This document shows, piece after piece, positions 1 through 11,145 of a stretch of DNA of 64,000 nucleotides. The notes under the pieces were generated by a model. That model worked only from the letters and a program-made list of their open reading frames with translations, searched no databases and was not told where the DNA came from. Position numbers and translations under genes: made by a program. Source of the DNA: Gymnorhina tibicen (taxonomy: Eukaryota; Chordata; Aves; Passeriformes; Artamidae); assembly GCA_013399875.1 (NCBI GenBank), contig VXAZ01009497.1:62001-126000 (forward strand), given 5' to 3'. Numbering within the stretch: the first letter of the stretch is position 1; each line of letters starts with the position of its first letter.

Positions 1-140
1 GAATGTTGGCCCCCACCCCACCTGTGGATGCAGCCACAACCCTGCCTGCATCTTCCCTGCAGGCATAGCAGGACTCCTGAGCCCTGGGATGTTTCCTGAG
101 CCCATTCCAGGTGTGATTCCAGCCCTGTGCCCAGCTTGTC

Positions 141-632
141 TTGGGTGTCAGACCCTCAGCTGGGTTCCTGTTCTTGGTCTCCATCTACCTCCAGTTCCTT
201 CCCCTGTCCTCAGCTGCCTCCTCCATCCTGATCAAGACCTTCCCAGGCTCCCAGGAAATCCAGGAGCAAACAGAACCTGTCACTGGTGCCTCCAGATTTT
301 CCATATTAAAGAGAAAAACCAACAAATCCTTGCAAGAAGCACTCGATGACCGAGCACAAATCAGGGCACAACCCCGGGGACGTTTCCTGGTGGTTCTGGA
401 ACCATTCCTGCAGTTCCTGCCTGCCACGTCCCCACTTCCCAGAGATTCCAGGAGATTTCCAGGACATTTAAGAAGGGCCCTGGTGCTGAATAAACCTCGT
501 TTAAATCCCTCAGGAGGTGCCTGTGAAGTGGCACCAGACTGCAGCAGCTGGTGGCTCCTCAGGCCAACAGCAACGAGTGACAGAGCCCGGAAGAGTTTGA
601 AATTCTCCTCTCATCTGTCCCTGCAGCTCTGA
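141..632 (+). other. Protein-like open frame of unknown status (163 codons)
   Basis: An ATG at 141 opens a frame that runs to a stop ending at 632. Residues about 6-26 are hydrophobic and resemble a signal peptide. They are followed by a mixed polar stretch containing the segment FSILKRKTNKSLQEALDD, which looks more like ordinary protein than the proline-rich shadows elsewhere. A pyrimidine-rich run ending in CAG at 211-213 could be a splice acceptor inside the frame, and AATAAA occurs at 489-494. I do not recognise a family, and the C-terminal third is arginine/proline-rich and unconvincing. It could be an exon, a non-coding transcript or chance; chance is most likely. Confidence 0.15.
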
Positions 633-1036
633 AAGAAGAGGTGACAGCCAGGAGGGTGCAAGGGCCTCACTTCTGTCCCAGTTCTCAAGCGTTCGCTGTC
701 GCCTTCAAAAAGAAAGACACGAAGAAAGAGCTCCTTTGCCAGCAAAATGTTTTTGAAATATGAGACAGAGCTGCAAGGCCAGATTGACTGGATTTATTGT
801 AGAGAGTTAAAAATAGTGTTAAGAATTAGAGATCACAGTCCAGAAAAAGGAGTTTTGGCCTTCATGAATTTACTGAAAAGGGATCATTTATCCAGGATTC
901 AAGTTAGGAAAAATTCAATACGCACTTAAAAAAAAGTCTTGATCCAGGACAATGCTGAAATTCACAATTATGTGGGCATGAATTAAACACACACGGATGA
1001 TTTTCCTCTTCCGCTTCTGCACAATCCGTGAACATC
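633..1036. other. Unique sequence, no gene seen
   Basis: Moderately AT-rich non-repetitive DNA between the open frame and the first CR1 copy. I see no RNA gene, simple repeat or long protein-like frame. Confidence 0.5.
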
Positions 1037-1278
1037 TTAGATGGGATACTGGGAAGGAATTGTTCCCTGGGAGGGTGGGCAGGCCCTGGCACAGGGTGCC
1101 CAGAGCAGCTGTGGCTGCCCCTGGATCCCTGGCAGTGCCCAAGGCCAGGCTGGACACTGGGGCTTGGAGCAGCCTGGGACAGTGGGAGGTGTCCCTGCCC
1201 ATGGAATGGTTTTGGAACAAGATGATCTTTAAGGTCCCTCCCAGCCCAGACCATTCCATGATTCCAAGATTCCGTGAA
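1037..1278 (+). mobile_element. CR1 retrotransposon 3' fragment, A type
   Basis: The fragment matches the other A-type copies from AGATGGGATACTGGGAAGGA through the TGGCAGTGCCCAAGGCCAGG core to the 3' end GATGATCTTTAAGGTCCC. It finishes with three degenerate copies of the CR1 8-bp tail (ATTCCATG, ATTCCAAG, ATTCCGTG), which fixes the strand and the 3' end. It is truncated at its 5' end, as is usual for CR1, and has no coding capacity. Confidence 0.9.
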
Positions 1279-2085
1279 CTCCACTATGGATAAAATAACC
1301 CAAACACTCGAGACCGGTCCCCAAAAACCAACATGAACCTTTCTCCATTTCTTGATTCCACTTCACACACACTTGTGTCTCGTTTTACTTCTCTTCCCGC
1401 TCTGGAACTGATTTAAAATTTCCCTGACCACAAAAGCACGAGGGGGCTGTGGGACCAACAAAACCATCCTTTGACCAGACACAAAAATGTTCTTCCTCTC
1501 TTCCAGAAGGGTTCTGGGCAGGGGGAGCATTTTTCGTACTACATTTTCTATATGGTTCTGTCTCGAGAGCACAAGAAACTTGTTTAGGCTAAGGAAACAC
1601 TGCCCCGATTCCCCACGAGTTGTTTTTTCTTTTCTCCCGCAGGACATTTCCCCGTCGCCTCCACCAACACGAAACGAGAAAACCTCAGCGTTATTTTAAC
1701 AAGCTCCTGGGAAAACCTGGAAGAAAGCTGAGGCCAGGTGGACCAGAAGAAAGTGCTGAGGTTGGATGCCGGGCTGAGAGCCCGAAGCAAACGCAGTTGT
1801 TTCCCTCGTGAGCTGTGACTCAGAGCGGTGACACCGAGGACAGCACGTCCAGAAGGGCTCTCGGACAGATGAAGTGCTGAATAATATCCTTAAAGCACAG
1901 CATCCATCATCCAACCCGTTGGAATTCCCCCAAGGGGGTGGCTGTGGCCCAGCTGCTCCTCCAAAGGGCCTGGAGAAGAGCCAGGGAAGGTGCCAGGTGG
2001 GTGTTCCCGGGTTCATCCTTCAGGGATGAACGTCGTTTTAGTGGATTTTGGGTTGTTCCTCCAGCCCCAAGGGGTCACTGAGTGT
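1279..2085. other. Unique sequence, no gene seen
   Basis: No repeat recognised. A pyrimidine run ending in CCCGCAGG at about 1621-1644 would make a good splice acceptor, but no protein-like exon follows it. The short frames here are on both strands and unconvincing. Confidence 0.5.
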
Positions 2086-2290
2086 GGAGGGGCAGGTTGG
2101 AGATTGGGAAAGAAAATTCCCCTGGCAGAGTGGTGAGGCCTTGGAATGAGCTGCCCAGGGAGTGGTGCAGTCCCTGTCTGTGGGAGTGTTCAGGAGCAGT
2201 CTGGATGTGGCCCTTGGGGACAGGGTTTGGGGCGATGCTGGTGCTGCTGGGGTGGCACTGGGGGATCCTGAAGGGCTCTTCCCACCTTTG
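2086..2290 (+). mobile_element. CR1 3' fragment, B type
   Basis: In one frame it encodes a decayed version of the ORF2 C-terminal motif W-N-E-L-P-R-E followed by a short serine/leucine-rich tail. It ends at GATCCTGAAGGGCTCTTCC. The diagnostic ACAGGGTTTGGGGCGATGCT block is intact. Relative to the copy at 10.7 kb it lacks one G in the GGGAGGTGGTGGAG segment, which breaks the frame. Confidence 0.88.
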
Positions 2291-2349
2291 ATAACGGTTC
2301 CCGCACTGATTTCCTTAGGAGAGGCAATTCCTCGTTATATTTGTTATGA

Positions 2350-2378
2350 ATCCACATCATCCACGTGATCCACGTGAT
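2350..2378. repeat. Three tandem 9-bp units carrying two E-boxes
   Basis: The unit ATCCACGTG is repeated, the first copy being degenerate (ATCCACATC). This puts two perfect CACGTG palindromes at 2362-2367 and 2371-2376, one helical turn apart. CACGTG is the core site of bHLH-zipper factors of the USF/MYC/MITF kind. Whether the site is used is unknown. Confidence 0.7.
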
Positions 2379-2755
2379 CATTAATCAGTGGGCACCCCCT
2401 TTTCCGGAGTTTTTACAAGGAATAATCCCGCACTTTCTTTCCCCTGCTCTCCAGAGAACCACGTTGGTCCAAGCCCTGCTCCCGAGCCCCCACAAACAAA
2501 CCCACAAAAAAAATTCTGGGTTTTCCACGGTGATTTCTTCCAGCATTTGGCTGGCAAGCGCACAAAGAATTGGATAGGTTTGGAAAAGAGCAATGGTAAG
2601 GATTTCCAACAGGAAAAAAATAAAAGGAATCCAGGAAAAGGTAAGAATTCACTTTGTTTGGTATTTACCTTCAATAAGACACATTTTTAAATCTAATTAG
2701 TCCCTCTTTCCCTCTCTCACTCAAACTACAGGGAAAACAGGTGGGAAGAGATAGA
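2379..2755. other. Unique sequence, no gene seen
   Basis: Non-repetitive DNA, increasingly AT-rich toward the pentanucleotide array. No feature recognised. Confidence 0.5.
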
Positions 2756-2896
2756 AATGGAAATAAAATAAAATAAAGTAAAATAAAATAAAACAAAACA
2801 AAAAATATAAAATAGAGTAGAATAGAATAGAATAGAATAGAATAGAATAGAATAGAATAAAATANAAATAAAATAAAATAAAATAAAATAAAATAG
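2756..2896. repeat. AAAAT / AATAG pentanucleotide array
   Basis: A 140-bp array made of AAAAT units, then about ten AATAG units, then AAAAT again. A single unresolved base (N) lies at 2865 at the junction between the two unit types. This probably marks a length or alignment uncertainty in the assembly rather than a true polymorphism. Confidence 0.95.
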
Positions 2897-4650
2897 TGTG
2901 GGAGATTCCCTGCTGCAGTTGGCAGATGTAATTCCCAGATTTCTTAGAATTTTTTACCATGGGATCCTAAATAAAACGAAATAATTCAACACATGTGGGG
3001 ACAAGTGGAGGAGCAAGGAAGTGAATTTTCCTTGGAGAAGCAGCTCCATCCCTCAGCTGCTTTTTGGGACAGCGAGAGGAACAGGCAGGAACTCCTCACC
3101 CCAATTCCGTCCCCAGTGGGACGGGGGAATCAGGAGGGATAAAGATCCTGATTCAGACCCTTGAGGGGTTTATGGGGAAAGAACCCACGCGATGCCAGCG
3201 ACCCAGAGGATTTCTGCCAGCTCCAGCCTTTGGAGCTGGGATTGAAACACCAGAGGCGGAAAATCCCATGGAGCCAGGCAGCTCCCTAGTGGCTGCAGGG
3301 ATGTGGATGTCCGAGGATTTCCCAAGCTAAGCTCAGCGCTAAGCTGAGCTCAAGTTTTCCTCCAGATCTGCTTTTTCTGCGGTGCTGTCACCCAGCTTAA
3401 ATTGCTGGGCTCGTTCCACCCCCTTCTGCTCGGGTCTCAGCCCTGCCGAGGCTCCTTCCGATCCAAGCGGGGCTCCAGAGCTCCAGCGTTTCTGGAGGAT
3501 GAGGAGAAACCTCTGGAAGGGCTGGAATCTGCTGCCTGCCACCTTCCTGGAGCCAAACTGCAGAAAGCCGCAGGATAAAACTGGTGGGACCGCTTGGCCC
3601 TCAGCACGTGGGAGATAAGAACCCTGTTTTGGGGGGGTTTGGGGTTGTTTTTTTGTTGGTTTTTGGGTTTGTTTTGTTTTTTTTTTTTTAAATTAAGAGT
3701 TTTTATTAAATCCCTTAACTTTGGGAACTACTCATCAAATCAAACAATTTATAAACGATGAGCAAGAGCTTTAAGCAATTTACTTGCACTTTTCTTTTTT
3801 TTTAATGTGCCTCGAGTAGATCTCACTGAACTCCTGGAGTTTTCCTGCTTCAGGAATTTGTGCCGCTGGGGATGCGTCAGCGCAGGAGGAAAACCTGGGA
3901 GGCTCCCCTCGAATTCCCTGCCCTGTGTCAGGCTTTTAAGGTTCCTTCTCCACTTTCATCCCTCGTATTTTGGATACACGCAGGTTTGTTTAGGTCTTAG
4001 AAACCGAAATGAAAACACCCAAATACAAAACGAAAACGCCCAAAGAGTTTTAATCCAAAACACACCGGGCAGAGTTTTGGTGTTGTCTCAACACTGGAGC
4101 TCCGGGGTTTTAAATTATTCCCAGAACCCACCCAAATTTGAAGGAGAATCTGTGATTCCTGCAAGGGTTTGATTTCACACAGGCACATCCCAGTTCCCAT
4201 TCCCTAATTCCCACCGAAGAAAACGACCCCGTGGGGGGTTTGAAAGTGCACCCAAACTGCTGTGGGACTGCTCCACAACTTCCACCCTCGTGGGATGCGG
4301 GACACGAACCTTCTCCTACCTCCTCCACCAATTCCCAGTGTTTTCTTCACATCCAGCAGCCAGAGGAGAAGGAATGGGCTGATGGGCTTCGTTAATTGGC
4401 TCGAAAAATCAAAGTGCAAACTGATTTTTGGGCACTGAAGCCAGGCAGGTTTAGTAAGAGTATAACAAATATGTGTTATGTTAGAAAGAGGAGACTCCCA
4501 GGCGCCAGGAGTGAAACATTATCCTCCTCAGACAAAGTCCCAGACAAAGATCTTTATCTGGGAATGATATATGGGATATAGTTTGGAGATGACTCCACAT
4601 AATACCTTTATTAGTGTTGAAGTTGAACAACTTAAAAGGGAAAGAGAGAA

Positions 4651-4651
<1 letters not shown>
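2897..4651. other. Unique sequence with a G/T-rich tract and a small hairpin
   Basis: No gene or known transposon is visible. At 3332-3350 the arms GCTCAGC and GCTGAGC flank a five-base loop and can form a short hairpin. A G/T-rich tract at about 3626-3691 runs into a T stretch and an AT-rich segment. The rest is mixed-composition DNA with short frames on both strands. Confidence 0.5.

Positions 4652-4692
<41 letters not shown>
4652..4692. repeat. Uninterrupted run of 41 A
   Basis: A pure A run, preceded by AAAGAGAGAAC. It could be a simple mononucleotide repeat or the tail of a retrocopied transcript. I found no AATAAA just upstream and no direct repeat of the downstream TCATATTTCTCC before it, so a processed copy is not supported. 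Confidence 0.9.
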
Positions 4693-4697
<5 letters not shown>

Positions 4698-5199
4698 TTT
4701 CTCCTTTGTTACTCACCCAAATAAGGGCAGGAAGCTTCCGATGGGGCTGGGTTTAGAAAGAAAAACATAATTAGGTTCAAATAGCACCGATATTTGTGGT
4801 GTTGAGGGGGGATGGATGAAGCAACTGGAGAAGGGAAGAGCCAAAAACCTGCTCTGGGTTGCTGCTGATGCAACTCCTCTGGAAGCAGCACAATCCGTCT
4901 GCGTGTCCCTGGATTTGTCAGGGAGGGAATCAGGACAGGCCAAGACGAGAAATTCAGATTTCACCTCGCCATTCCTGATCAGAATTCCTCCACATAAAGT
5001 TGATGAGGGTCGGTTTTCAGGAAGCCCAGGACGTTGTGCTCTGCAATCAGGACAAAAAACCAGTTTTAAAGCAAGGTACCAGCTCAAAGCTGGGAAATTC
5101 CTTGGAGTTTTCCAGTTTTTTAAGGAGCAATCGCTTGAGGATAGGCAAACTTCCAGGGGAATATTCACAATAAATATTAGAAATTTTTTTTTCCATTGG
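4693..5199. other. Unique sequence, no gene seen
   Basis: The 191-codon plus-strand frame that starts at 4816 runs on into the following CR1 copy and has no recognisable motif outside it. I do not treat it as a gene. Confidence 0.5.
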
Positions 5200-5362
5200 A
5201 AAAAGCTTGGAATGAGCTGCCCAGAGAGGTGGTGGAGTCACCATCTCTGGAAATATTCAGGAGCAGTCTGGATGCGGCCCTTGGGGACAGGGTTTGGGGC
5301 GATGCTGGTGGGACTGGATGATCCTGAAGGGCTCTTGCAGTCCTTAGGATCTGGGATTCCCA
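5200..5362 (+). mobile_element. CR1 3' fragment, B type, diverged
   Basis: The segment runs from GGAATGAGCTGCCCAGAGAG through GACAGGGTTTGGGGCGATG to GATCCTGAAGGGCTCTTGC. It differs from the younger B copies at many sites and lacks the GCTGGGGTGGCACTG segment before the 3' end, so it is an older or shorter B-type copy. Confidence 0.8.
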
Positions 5363-5436
5363 AGCTCCAGCACCTCCATGTCCTTTTTTGAAGGGAGGGC
5401 TCCAGAACTGAGGTGTGGCCTCACCAGCGCTGCGAC
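5363..5436 (-). mobile_element. Possible CR1 internal fragment
   Basis: The segment around AGCTCCAGCACCTCCATGTCC and CAGAACTGAGGTGTGGCCTC resembles the antisense of the CR1 ORF2 stretch that encodes the glutamine/phenylalanine-tryptophan region before the C-terminus. It lies directly against the opposite-strand B copy, so two insertions or a small inversion may be involved. The match is short. Confidence 0.4.
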
Positions 5437-7804
5437 CTCATGGAGACTTTGGAGATCTTGGAAACCTCCTCTGCCTGGTCACTCTGTTGTGGAAAAAAAA
5501 AAATCCCCACAAAGACGTGGAAAAGTCTGGGAAAGGTTTCTTCAGCTTCAGGATCACATTTAGGCTTCTCTGGACTAATGGAACAGAGGGAGAAAAAACC
5601 CCATAGGTGGCCTGGCCAGACCAAACCGCTGCTGCCAGATCTCCAAGGGCACAGGTCCGGGCAGGGCTGCTCCAGGTGCCTCTCCAAGTTGTTTTTGGGA
5701 TGGGAATCCTCACGCATTTTCAGTGGGGAAGCAGGAAAGGGCCCTGCTGGCTGGGGACCCGCTTGTGGTGCGTGATGGAGACAAGATGGGATGGCCCTAA
5801 AAGCTGCTTTTTTGAACCTCGCAGCCCTCAAAATCCACCTGTGGGACTTCTGGGGCCGGAGGCAGAGTTGGGTGATGGGAATACAGCTCCTCTCCCTGCT
5901 GGCCTTGGGGTTAGGGATGAGTCACTTCAGCCGTGCCCTCCTGGACAGAGACACTAAAACGTTTAACCCCAAATTTCACGGGTCAGGAAGCCCAGTGTGA
6001 AATGGAGCAAACTGAGCTAAGAGAATAAATTTCAGCCTCCAGCCTCTGCAGGCACTGGGAAGGGAACTGTGATCCCAAAACCGCCTCGTTCCCTGATTTT
6101 CTGCAGCAAACCCCACGGTACGGAAAAGTGTCCGTGTTTGAGAAGTGGAAAGAACTGAGGTGCAGCTCTGCCGTGAGGGGGGTGACAGGAGGGGTGGGCA
6201 GCTGAAGGTGTGTCCCACTTTGTCCCAGTGCCATCAGCATTTGTCCAAACTGGGGGAAAAAATGAGCTCTGGCCGGATAATGGTGAAGCCCTGAAAAGGG
6301 AAGCAAAGAAATCCCAAGAAGAATCCTTGTGCAAGGAGCAAAACCTGGCCTGAAAAATTCCTCGGGCCCATCCGATAGCAGAGAATCTCCCAGGGGAAGT
6401 GCAGGAGGTGACAACACAGCTGGGAAGCTTCGTGTCCCTTTTCCCTCACTGGGAACTTCAGCCTGGAAATTTCGAAGGAATGAGGCAAAGCCACTTCCCT
6501 AAAATGTGGTGCTGCTGAAACATTCCCCGTGATCCACAATCTCCCAGTTAAACCAGGCCTGGCTTTGCACTGGGATGAGCAGCGGGACAAGAGTGGTCTT
6601 CTATGTTCGGGTGACAGACTGATCTCCTGGAGAAATTCCCTTCCTTTCCCGGGAAATGGAGGGCTGAGGGAATCCTCACCCATTCCCAGTCACTGCTGAG
6701 GGGCCTGGTGGGCCTTTGGGTGCATAAATGTTTCATTTACAATGATGGAAGCAAAGAAAAGAGGCTGGAAAAGGCCTGGATGGAACTTCTTTGCTTGCCA
6801 GGCCAGGAGAAAAAGCCTTGGATCTCTCTCCTGATAATCTTGGATCTTGCCGGGGGTTTTTTTAACTCCAGTTCCACGTAATTCAGCAGGAAGAGGGGCG
6901 GTGTGGAAGCTCAGGGTTGCACCTCCCCACCTGCACAGCACCAAACACAAGGAATTCTCTTCCTTTTGTAATTCCGGTGCCTTTATATTGCTGGAAAACA
7001 GCTTTTGTTTTCTAGGAACCTCTGATTCCGTGGATCCGTTCCACTCTCCGTCCCAAACTCGGAGCGGGCAATGTGGAAATGAGGGGGAAAATCTCACTCT
7101 GTTCGCTCCCGGCTGATTCATTCGGAGCACAGAATTCCCGGGAAGTGGCAGGGACAGCTGTGCCGGGGGCTTGGCTCAGTTTTCCCGCCGGACTCCACAA
7201 ATCTCAGGGCAAAAACTCAGCGGCACAGCCGCTCCAGGATGCTGCCACTGCTGGTTACTCACCCCTGCTCCTGCCAGGAAAGCCGTCCTTTCCCGGGATG
7301 CCACTGCAAGGCCCAGGAACGTGAGGAGCTGGGCACGATCCCTGCCCGCACAGCCTGGAAGTGGCACCACAGAGCCATTCCCAGGGGAAAGGAGCAAAGG
7401 GCTCCCACCTGAGCGGGGGAAACGGGCCCCGAGATAAAATATCACCCCAGCATTCCTTGACTTCGGGGCGATCAAGGGATGCCAGACCCAGCAGCTCTCA
7501 GCCCCGGAGCTGACAAAGCTGTCAGAATTCCCTGAATACCTGCGGGATGCTTTCCGAGTCGGGTCCCGACACGTTGCCCCGCGGTTTGGCTGGCAGAGCT
7601 CAGCACGAGGAGAGGGCTGTGAGGAAGGCAGGGGTTGTGCTGGGGGACGTGCAGCCAGGAGGGGACTGGGACAGGGACCACGGGTCCCAGGGGCCTGGCT
7701 GCCATCCCAGAGCGAAGTCACCGCTGGATTTGTGCGTCCTGGGAAGAATTTCAGGCTCAGGAAGCCCAGAGACAAAACAGAAATGAAGGGGGGTTCTGTG
7801 AGAA
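5437..7804. other. Unique GC-moderate sequence, no gene seen
   Basis: About 2.4 kb without a recognised repeat. The part from about 7030 to 7450 has more CpG than its surroundings. The long minus-strand frame at 7176-8249 (357 codons) is proline-rich and continues into a CR1 copy, so I reject it as a gene. No splice-framed exon stands out. Confidence 0.5.
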
Positions 7805-8362
7805 GTGAGGGCAGGGATTGTCCCTCTGTGCCGGGCACTGAGAGGCCCCTCGAGGGCTGTGCCCAGTTCTGGGTCCTGCAGGAGAGCCCTGGAGGGGCTG
7901 GAGCGTGTCCAGGGCAGGGAACGGAGCTGGGAAGGGGCTGGAGCCCCAGGAGCGGCTGAGGGAGCTGGGAAAGGGGCTCAGCCTGGAGAAAAGGAGGCTC
8001 AGGGGGGCCCTTGTGGCTCTGCACAAGTCCCTGACAGGAGGGGGCAGCCGGGGGGGTCGGGCTCTGCTCCCAGGGAACAGGGACAGGAGGAGAGGGAACG
8101 GCCTCAGGCTGGGCCAGGGGAGGCTCGGGTTGGACACCAGGAACAATTTCTCCATGGAAAGGGAGGTCAGGCCTTGGCAAGAGCTGCCCAGGGAGGTTTG
8201 GAGTGCCCATCCCTGGAGGTGTGCAAGGAGTGCCTGGACGCTGTGGCACTCAGTGCTCTGGGCTGGGGCCAAGGTGGGCATGGGGCACAGCTTGGCCTGG
8301 CTGGGCTGGGAGGGCTTTTCCAGCCTCAGGGATCCTGGGGTTCTGGGATTATTTGTCCCTAC
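7805..8362 (+). mobile_element. CR1 3' fragment, C type, 558 bp
   Basis: One of the longest copies here. Translation in short shifted frames gives the CR1 ORF2 C-terminal motifs LRELGKGLSLEKRRLRGALV and QELPREV, which in intact CR1 lie after the reverse transcriptase domain. It ends at GGGCTTTTCCAGCCTCAGGGAT. Frameshifts break the reading frame, so it is a dead, 5'-truncated copy. The C type seems young, because the copies at 23.3, 31.7, 54.9 and 58.3 kb are almost identical over their shared length. Confidence 0.92.
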
Positions 8363-8849
8363 ACTTTCCAAGCCTGCTATTGGAGCTGTTTCTGCCTTGT
8401 GATAAATCTTTGCTCCTCATTTCTCGCTTTCAAGCTCAGATCTCCTCTTGTTCCAACCACCCAACCACCGCCTCCCTCCTTTTTTCAGTCATAGCAATAT
8501 CAAATTAATTTGGGAGGATTCCCAAAACCTCATGGCTGAGGGATGACCTGGCGAGAACTTGAAACTTTGGGGGAATTTTGAAGATCATTCAGATTTCACC
8601 TCCACGTGGGTTTGGTCTCCTGAAGCTGCAGCAGGAAAGGAAAGTCCTGAGCTGAGCTGGTGACACAAGAGATGGGCAAAACAACAGCAGGGGATGATCA
8701 GCCACAGGATTGCTCCAGCCCGTGCCAAAATTTCCACAGGAATCATGGCAAAGAGGAATTTTGATGCTCCAAAGGAAAAAAAAAAAGGGGTTTTTTAAAG
8801 AAATTTTATGACTCTGTGGACATTTCAAGAAATTCAAGCTAAGAATAAA
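8363..8849. other. Unique sequence, no gene seen
   Basis: AT-moderate DNA with an A run at about 8777-8786. No repeat family or gene recognised. Confidence 0.5.
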
Positions 8850-9000
8850 ACTCAAGCTACTCGTGAGCAGCTGGATTTTTTTTGGGGGGGGGGGGGGAGA
8901 GGGCCAGGTGGNNNNNNNNNNNNNNNNNNNACTCAAGGCTCTCGTGGGGCGCTTGTTTGTTTTTGGGGGGGGGGGGTGGAAGAGCCCAGTGGAGGCTCTA
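8850..9000. repeat. Degenerate tandem duplication (period about 81) spanning an assembly gap
   Basis: ACTCAAGCTACTCGTGAGCA at 8850 followed by T-rich then G-rich sequence and AGGGCCAGGTGG is repeated from 8931 as ACTCAAGGCTCTCGTGGGGC, T-rich, G-rich, AGAGCCCAGTGG. Both copies hold G runs of 11-14 bases that could form G-quadruplexes. The period depends on the stated gap length being right. Confidence 0.75.
8912..8930. other. Assembly gap of 19 N
   Basis: The unresolved bases lie between the two copies of the tandem duplication, right after a long G run. A sequencing or assembly failure at the G-rich repeat is the simplest cause. Confidence 0.99.
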
Positions 9001-9689
9001 CCCTGAAGTTCTCACAATTTGCTCCTGCCTCATCAACTTTTTAGTCCAATTTGGGAAGGTTTTCCCCAAATGCAGAAGCACGGCTGCTGCTGGAGATGGG
9101 CAGCACGTGCTGTGGCTGAGCTGGTTTTAAACCCACAACGAGGAACTTGTGATCTTATTTTTGTCTCACGAGGGCCATTGCAGAGGAGAAGCGGTTGTAG
9201 AAGTCCTCCCAGGGCCACCAGGCTGTGAAATCCGGGAGAAAGCCCCGGGGAGTTTGAAAAGCTCAGCCTTAAATCACAACTTCCCATTAGCCCACGTGAG
9301 AAAAGGAACCGGAGCCGGGCGCCAGCTCGTGCCATCCAACCTTCCACGTCACCAGGGCCGTGCTGCGGGCACGGAGAAACCACCAGGGACTTCTCTGAGG
9401 AGGCTGGGCTCAGCTGTGGTCGGACGAGGACCAAGAGCCAGCCACACGAAATAGGAATCAAGTGGGAGATGTTTGTTGGGTGGTTTTGGTCTCAAGGTAA
9501 AACCGATATAAACTCGATTTTTCTTTCAGTACCATTCACCTCCCCAGGATTTATTTGCTGTTTATTTGTTGGGATATTCAAGTAAAGCACAGAGGTCTGG
9601 ACATCTATAAAGAGATGAGAAATTTCCAGAGCCCTTTCCTCTTCCATTTTTCCCCTCACAGAAGGATGGAAAAGATTCTTTATTCTTAT
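9001..9689. other. Unique sequence, no gene seen
   Basis: Mixed-composition DNA. No repeat, RNA gene or convincing exon seen. Confidence 0.5.
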
Positions 9690-9763
9690 ATAAATGGTTT
9701 GGGTTGGAAAGGACCTTAAATTCCCCGGTTCCAACCCCCTGCCCTGGGCATTCTTGTCCATAC
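9690..9763 (-). mobile_element. CR1 3'-terminal fragment, A type
   Basis: AAATGGTTTGGGTTGGAAAG followed by GGACCTTAAATT and CCAACCCCCTGCCCTGGGCA is the antisense of the A-type 3' end. Only about 75 bp of the 3' terminus is present, an extreme 5' truncation. Confidence 0.8.
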
Positions 9764-10737
9764 CCACTTTCTCTTCCTTTAAAAATGCTGGATTGGGTTC
9801 TTCCCCTTCTGAACTTCTCCCTCCTCTGCAGATTTTTATCCCTTCTGGATTTTTGGTGCTTTTCCTCCTCGGTTCTTTCCCTTTGCTGCTCTGGGGTTTT
9901 TTTTCCCCCCTCATCGAAGGAATTTGAATTTGAAGGATTGAATTCGAAGGGTCACAGGGATATCTTGTTTTCCATAATATCCTATTTCCTTCCAGCCTGC
10001 TCCTGTTGGAACCACCACCCAGCATCCCATCCGCTCCTGGCAGAGCTGGAATGGCTCCGGAATATTTCCCGCTTGCCAAATTCTGGGAATTTGAGCCCAA
10101 AGCTGCTCTGTTTCCATCCAAATCAAGCGCAGGCTCCAGTTGGAATCAGAACCATCTAGCTCTTCCCAAATTATGGGTTTCCATTGGAAAACAAGCTCCG
10201 TAACTCCTCCAAGAAAGCCGGTGGAAAGGAGGGAAGGGGATCCTGAAGGATCCAGGGACGCGGGCAGGGGAAATTTGGTTGTGTTCAACAAGAAAATGCA
10301 ATTAGAAAATATTTCCCAGTGTCTGACAGAGTTCCTGAGTGAAACTCCTGCACTGCTCACGTCAGTAATCAGCCTCCCATTGACCCCGGGCGTCTGGAAG
10401 TTCCCTAAAAACTGTTGGATTTACCGGATTTGTTTGGATTTGTAGGAATGGGAGATGCCATCCCCTGGGGACATCCCAGTGATGCCACTGTGGCACTCCA
10501 CTTTCCTCGTGTTTTATTATCGATGGAAGCGCTCAAAATATTCTGATAAAAGTTTTTTGGGGGGGGGTTGTGGTGAAAAATAATAATGAAAAAACCCCAA
10601 TGTTTCTTTTACACTGAAAATTTGCCTGATTTTTATAAACACTCAGAGCATTTAGAACCTGATTTTCTTCTTTGGTTTTTTTTGATACTCTCTATGGCTG
10701 AGGTGAACTGGGGAGATGTCTCCTCTTCCTGAGGATG
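9764..10737. other. Unique sequence, no gene seen
   Basis: No repeat family recognised. The overlapping short frames at 9.9-10.4 kb on both strands have no motif I know. Confidence 0.5.
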
Positions 10738-11145
10738 CCTGGGATTGTCCAGGGGCTGGAAAACACATCCTGTGAGGAGCAGCTGAGGGATTTGGGGGAG
10801 AAGAGGAGGCTCAGGGGGGACCTCATTGCTCCCCACAACTCCTGACAGGAGGGGCAGTGAGGGGGGGTCGGGCTCTGCTGCCGTGTCCCAAGGGAAAGGA
10901 GGAGAGGAAATGGCCTCAAACTGCACCAGGGGAGGGGCAGGTTGGAGATTGGGAAAGAAAATTTCCCTGGCAGAGTGGTGAGGCCTTGGAATGAGCTGCC
11001 CAGGGAGGTGGTGGAGTCCCTGTCTGTGGGAGTGTTCAGGAGCAGTCTGGATGTGGCCCTTGGGGACAGGGTTTGGGGCGATGCTGGTGCTGCTGGGGTG
11101 GCACTGGGGGATCCTGAAGGGCTCTTCCCACCTGGATCCCGTGTT
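10738..11145 (+). mobile_element. CR1 3' fragment, B type, about 410 bp
   Basis: It begins in the ORF2 C-terminal coding part (AGCAGCTGAGGGATTTGGGG, AGAAGAGGAGGCTCAGGGGG), passes through GGCCTTGGAATGAGCTGCCC and the intact GGGAGGTGGTGGAGTCCCTG segment, and ends at GATCCTGAAGGGCTCTTCCC. It is a good local reference for the B type. Confidence 0.93.

Noticed and set aside
2721..2960. Phenylalanine/tyrosine-rich frame
   Set aside because: Translation of the AAAAT/AATAG array.
4652..4692. A run as the tail of a processed pseudogene
   Set aside because: No poly(A) signal just upstream, no flanking direct repeat and no recognised parent gene.
7176..8249. 357-codon open frame on the minus strand
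   Set aside because: It is proline-rich, begins in unique GC-rich DNA and runs through the antisense of a C-type CR1. Similar frames appear in all CR1 C copies, so it reflects low stop density and not a gene.
7805..8494. 229-codon frame with arginine/glycine-rich peptide
   Set aside because: This is decayed CR1 ORF2 C-terminal sequence in mixed frames.
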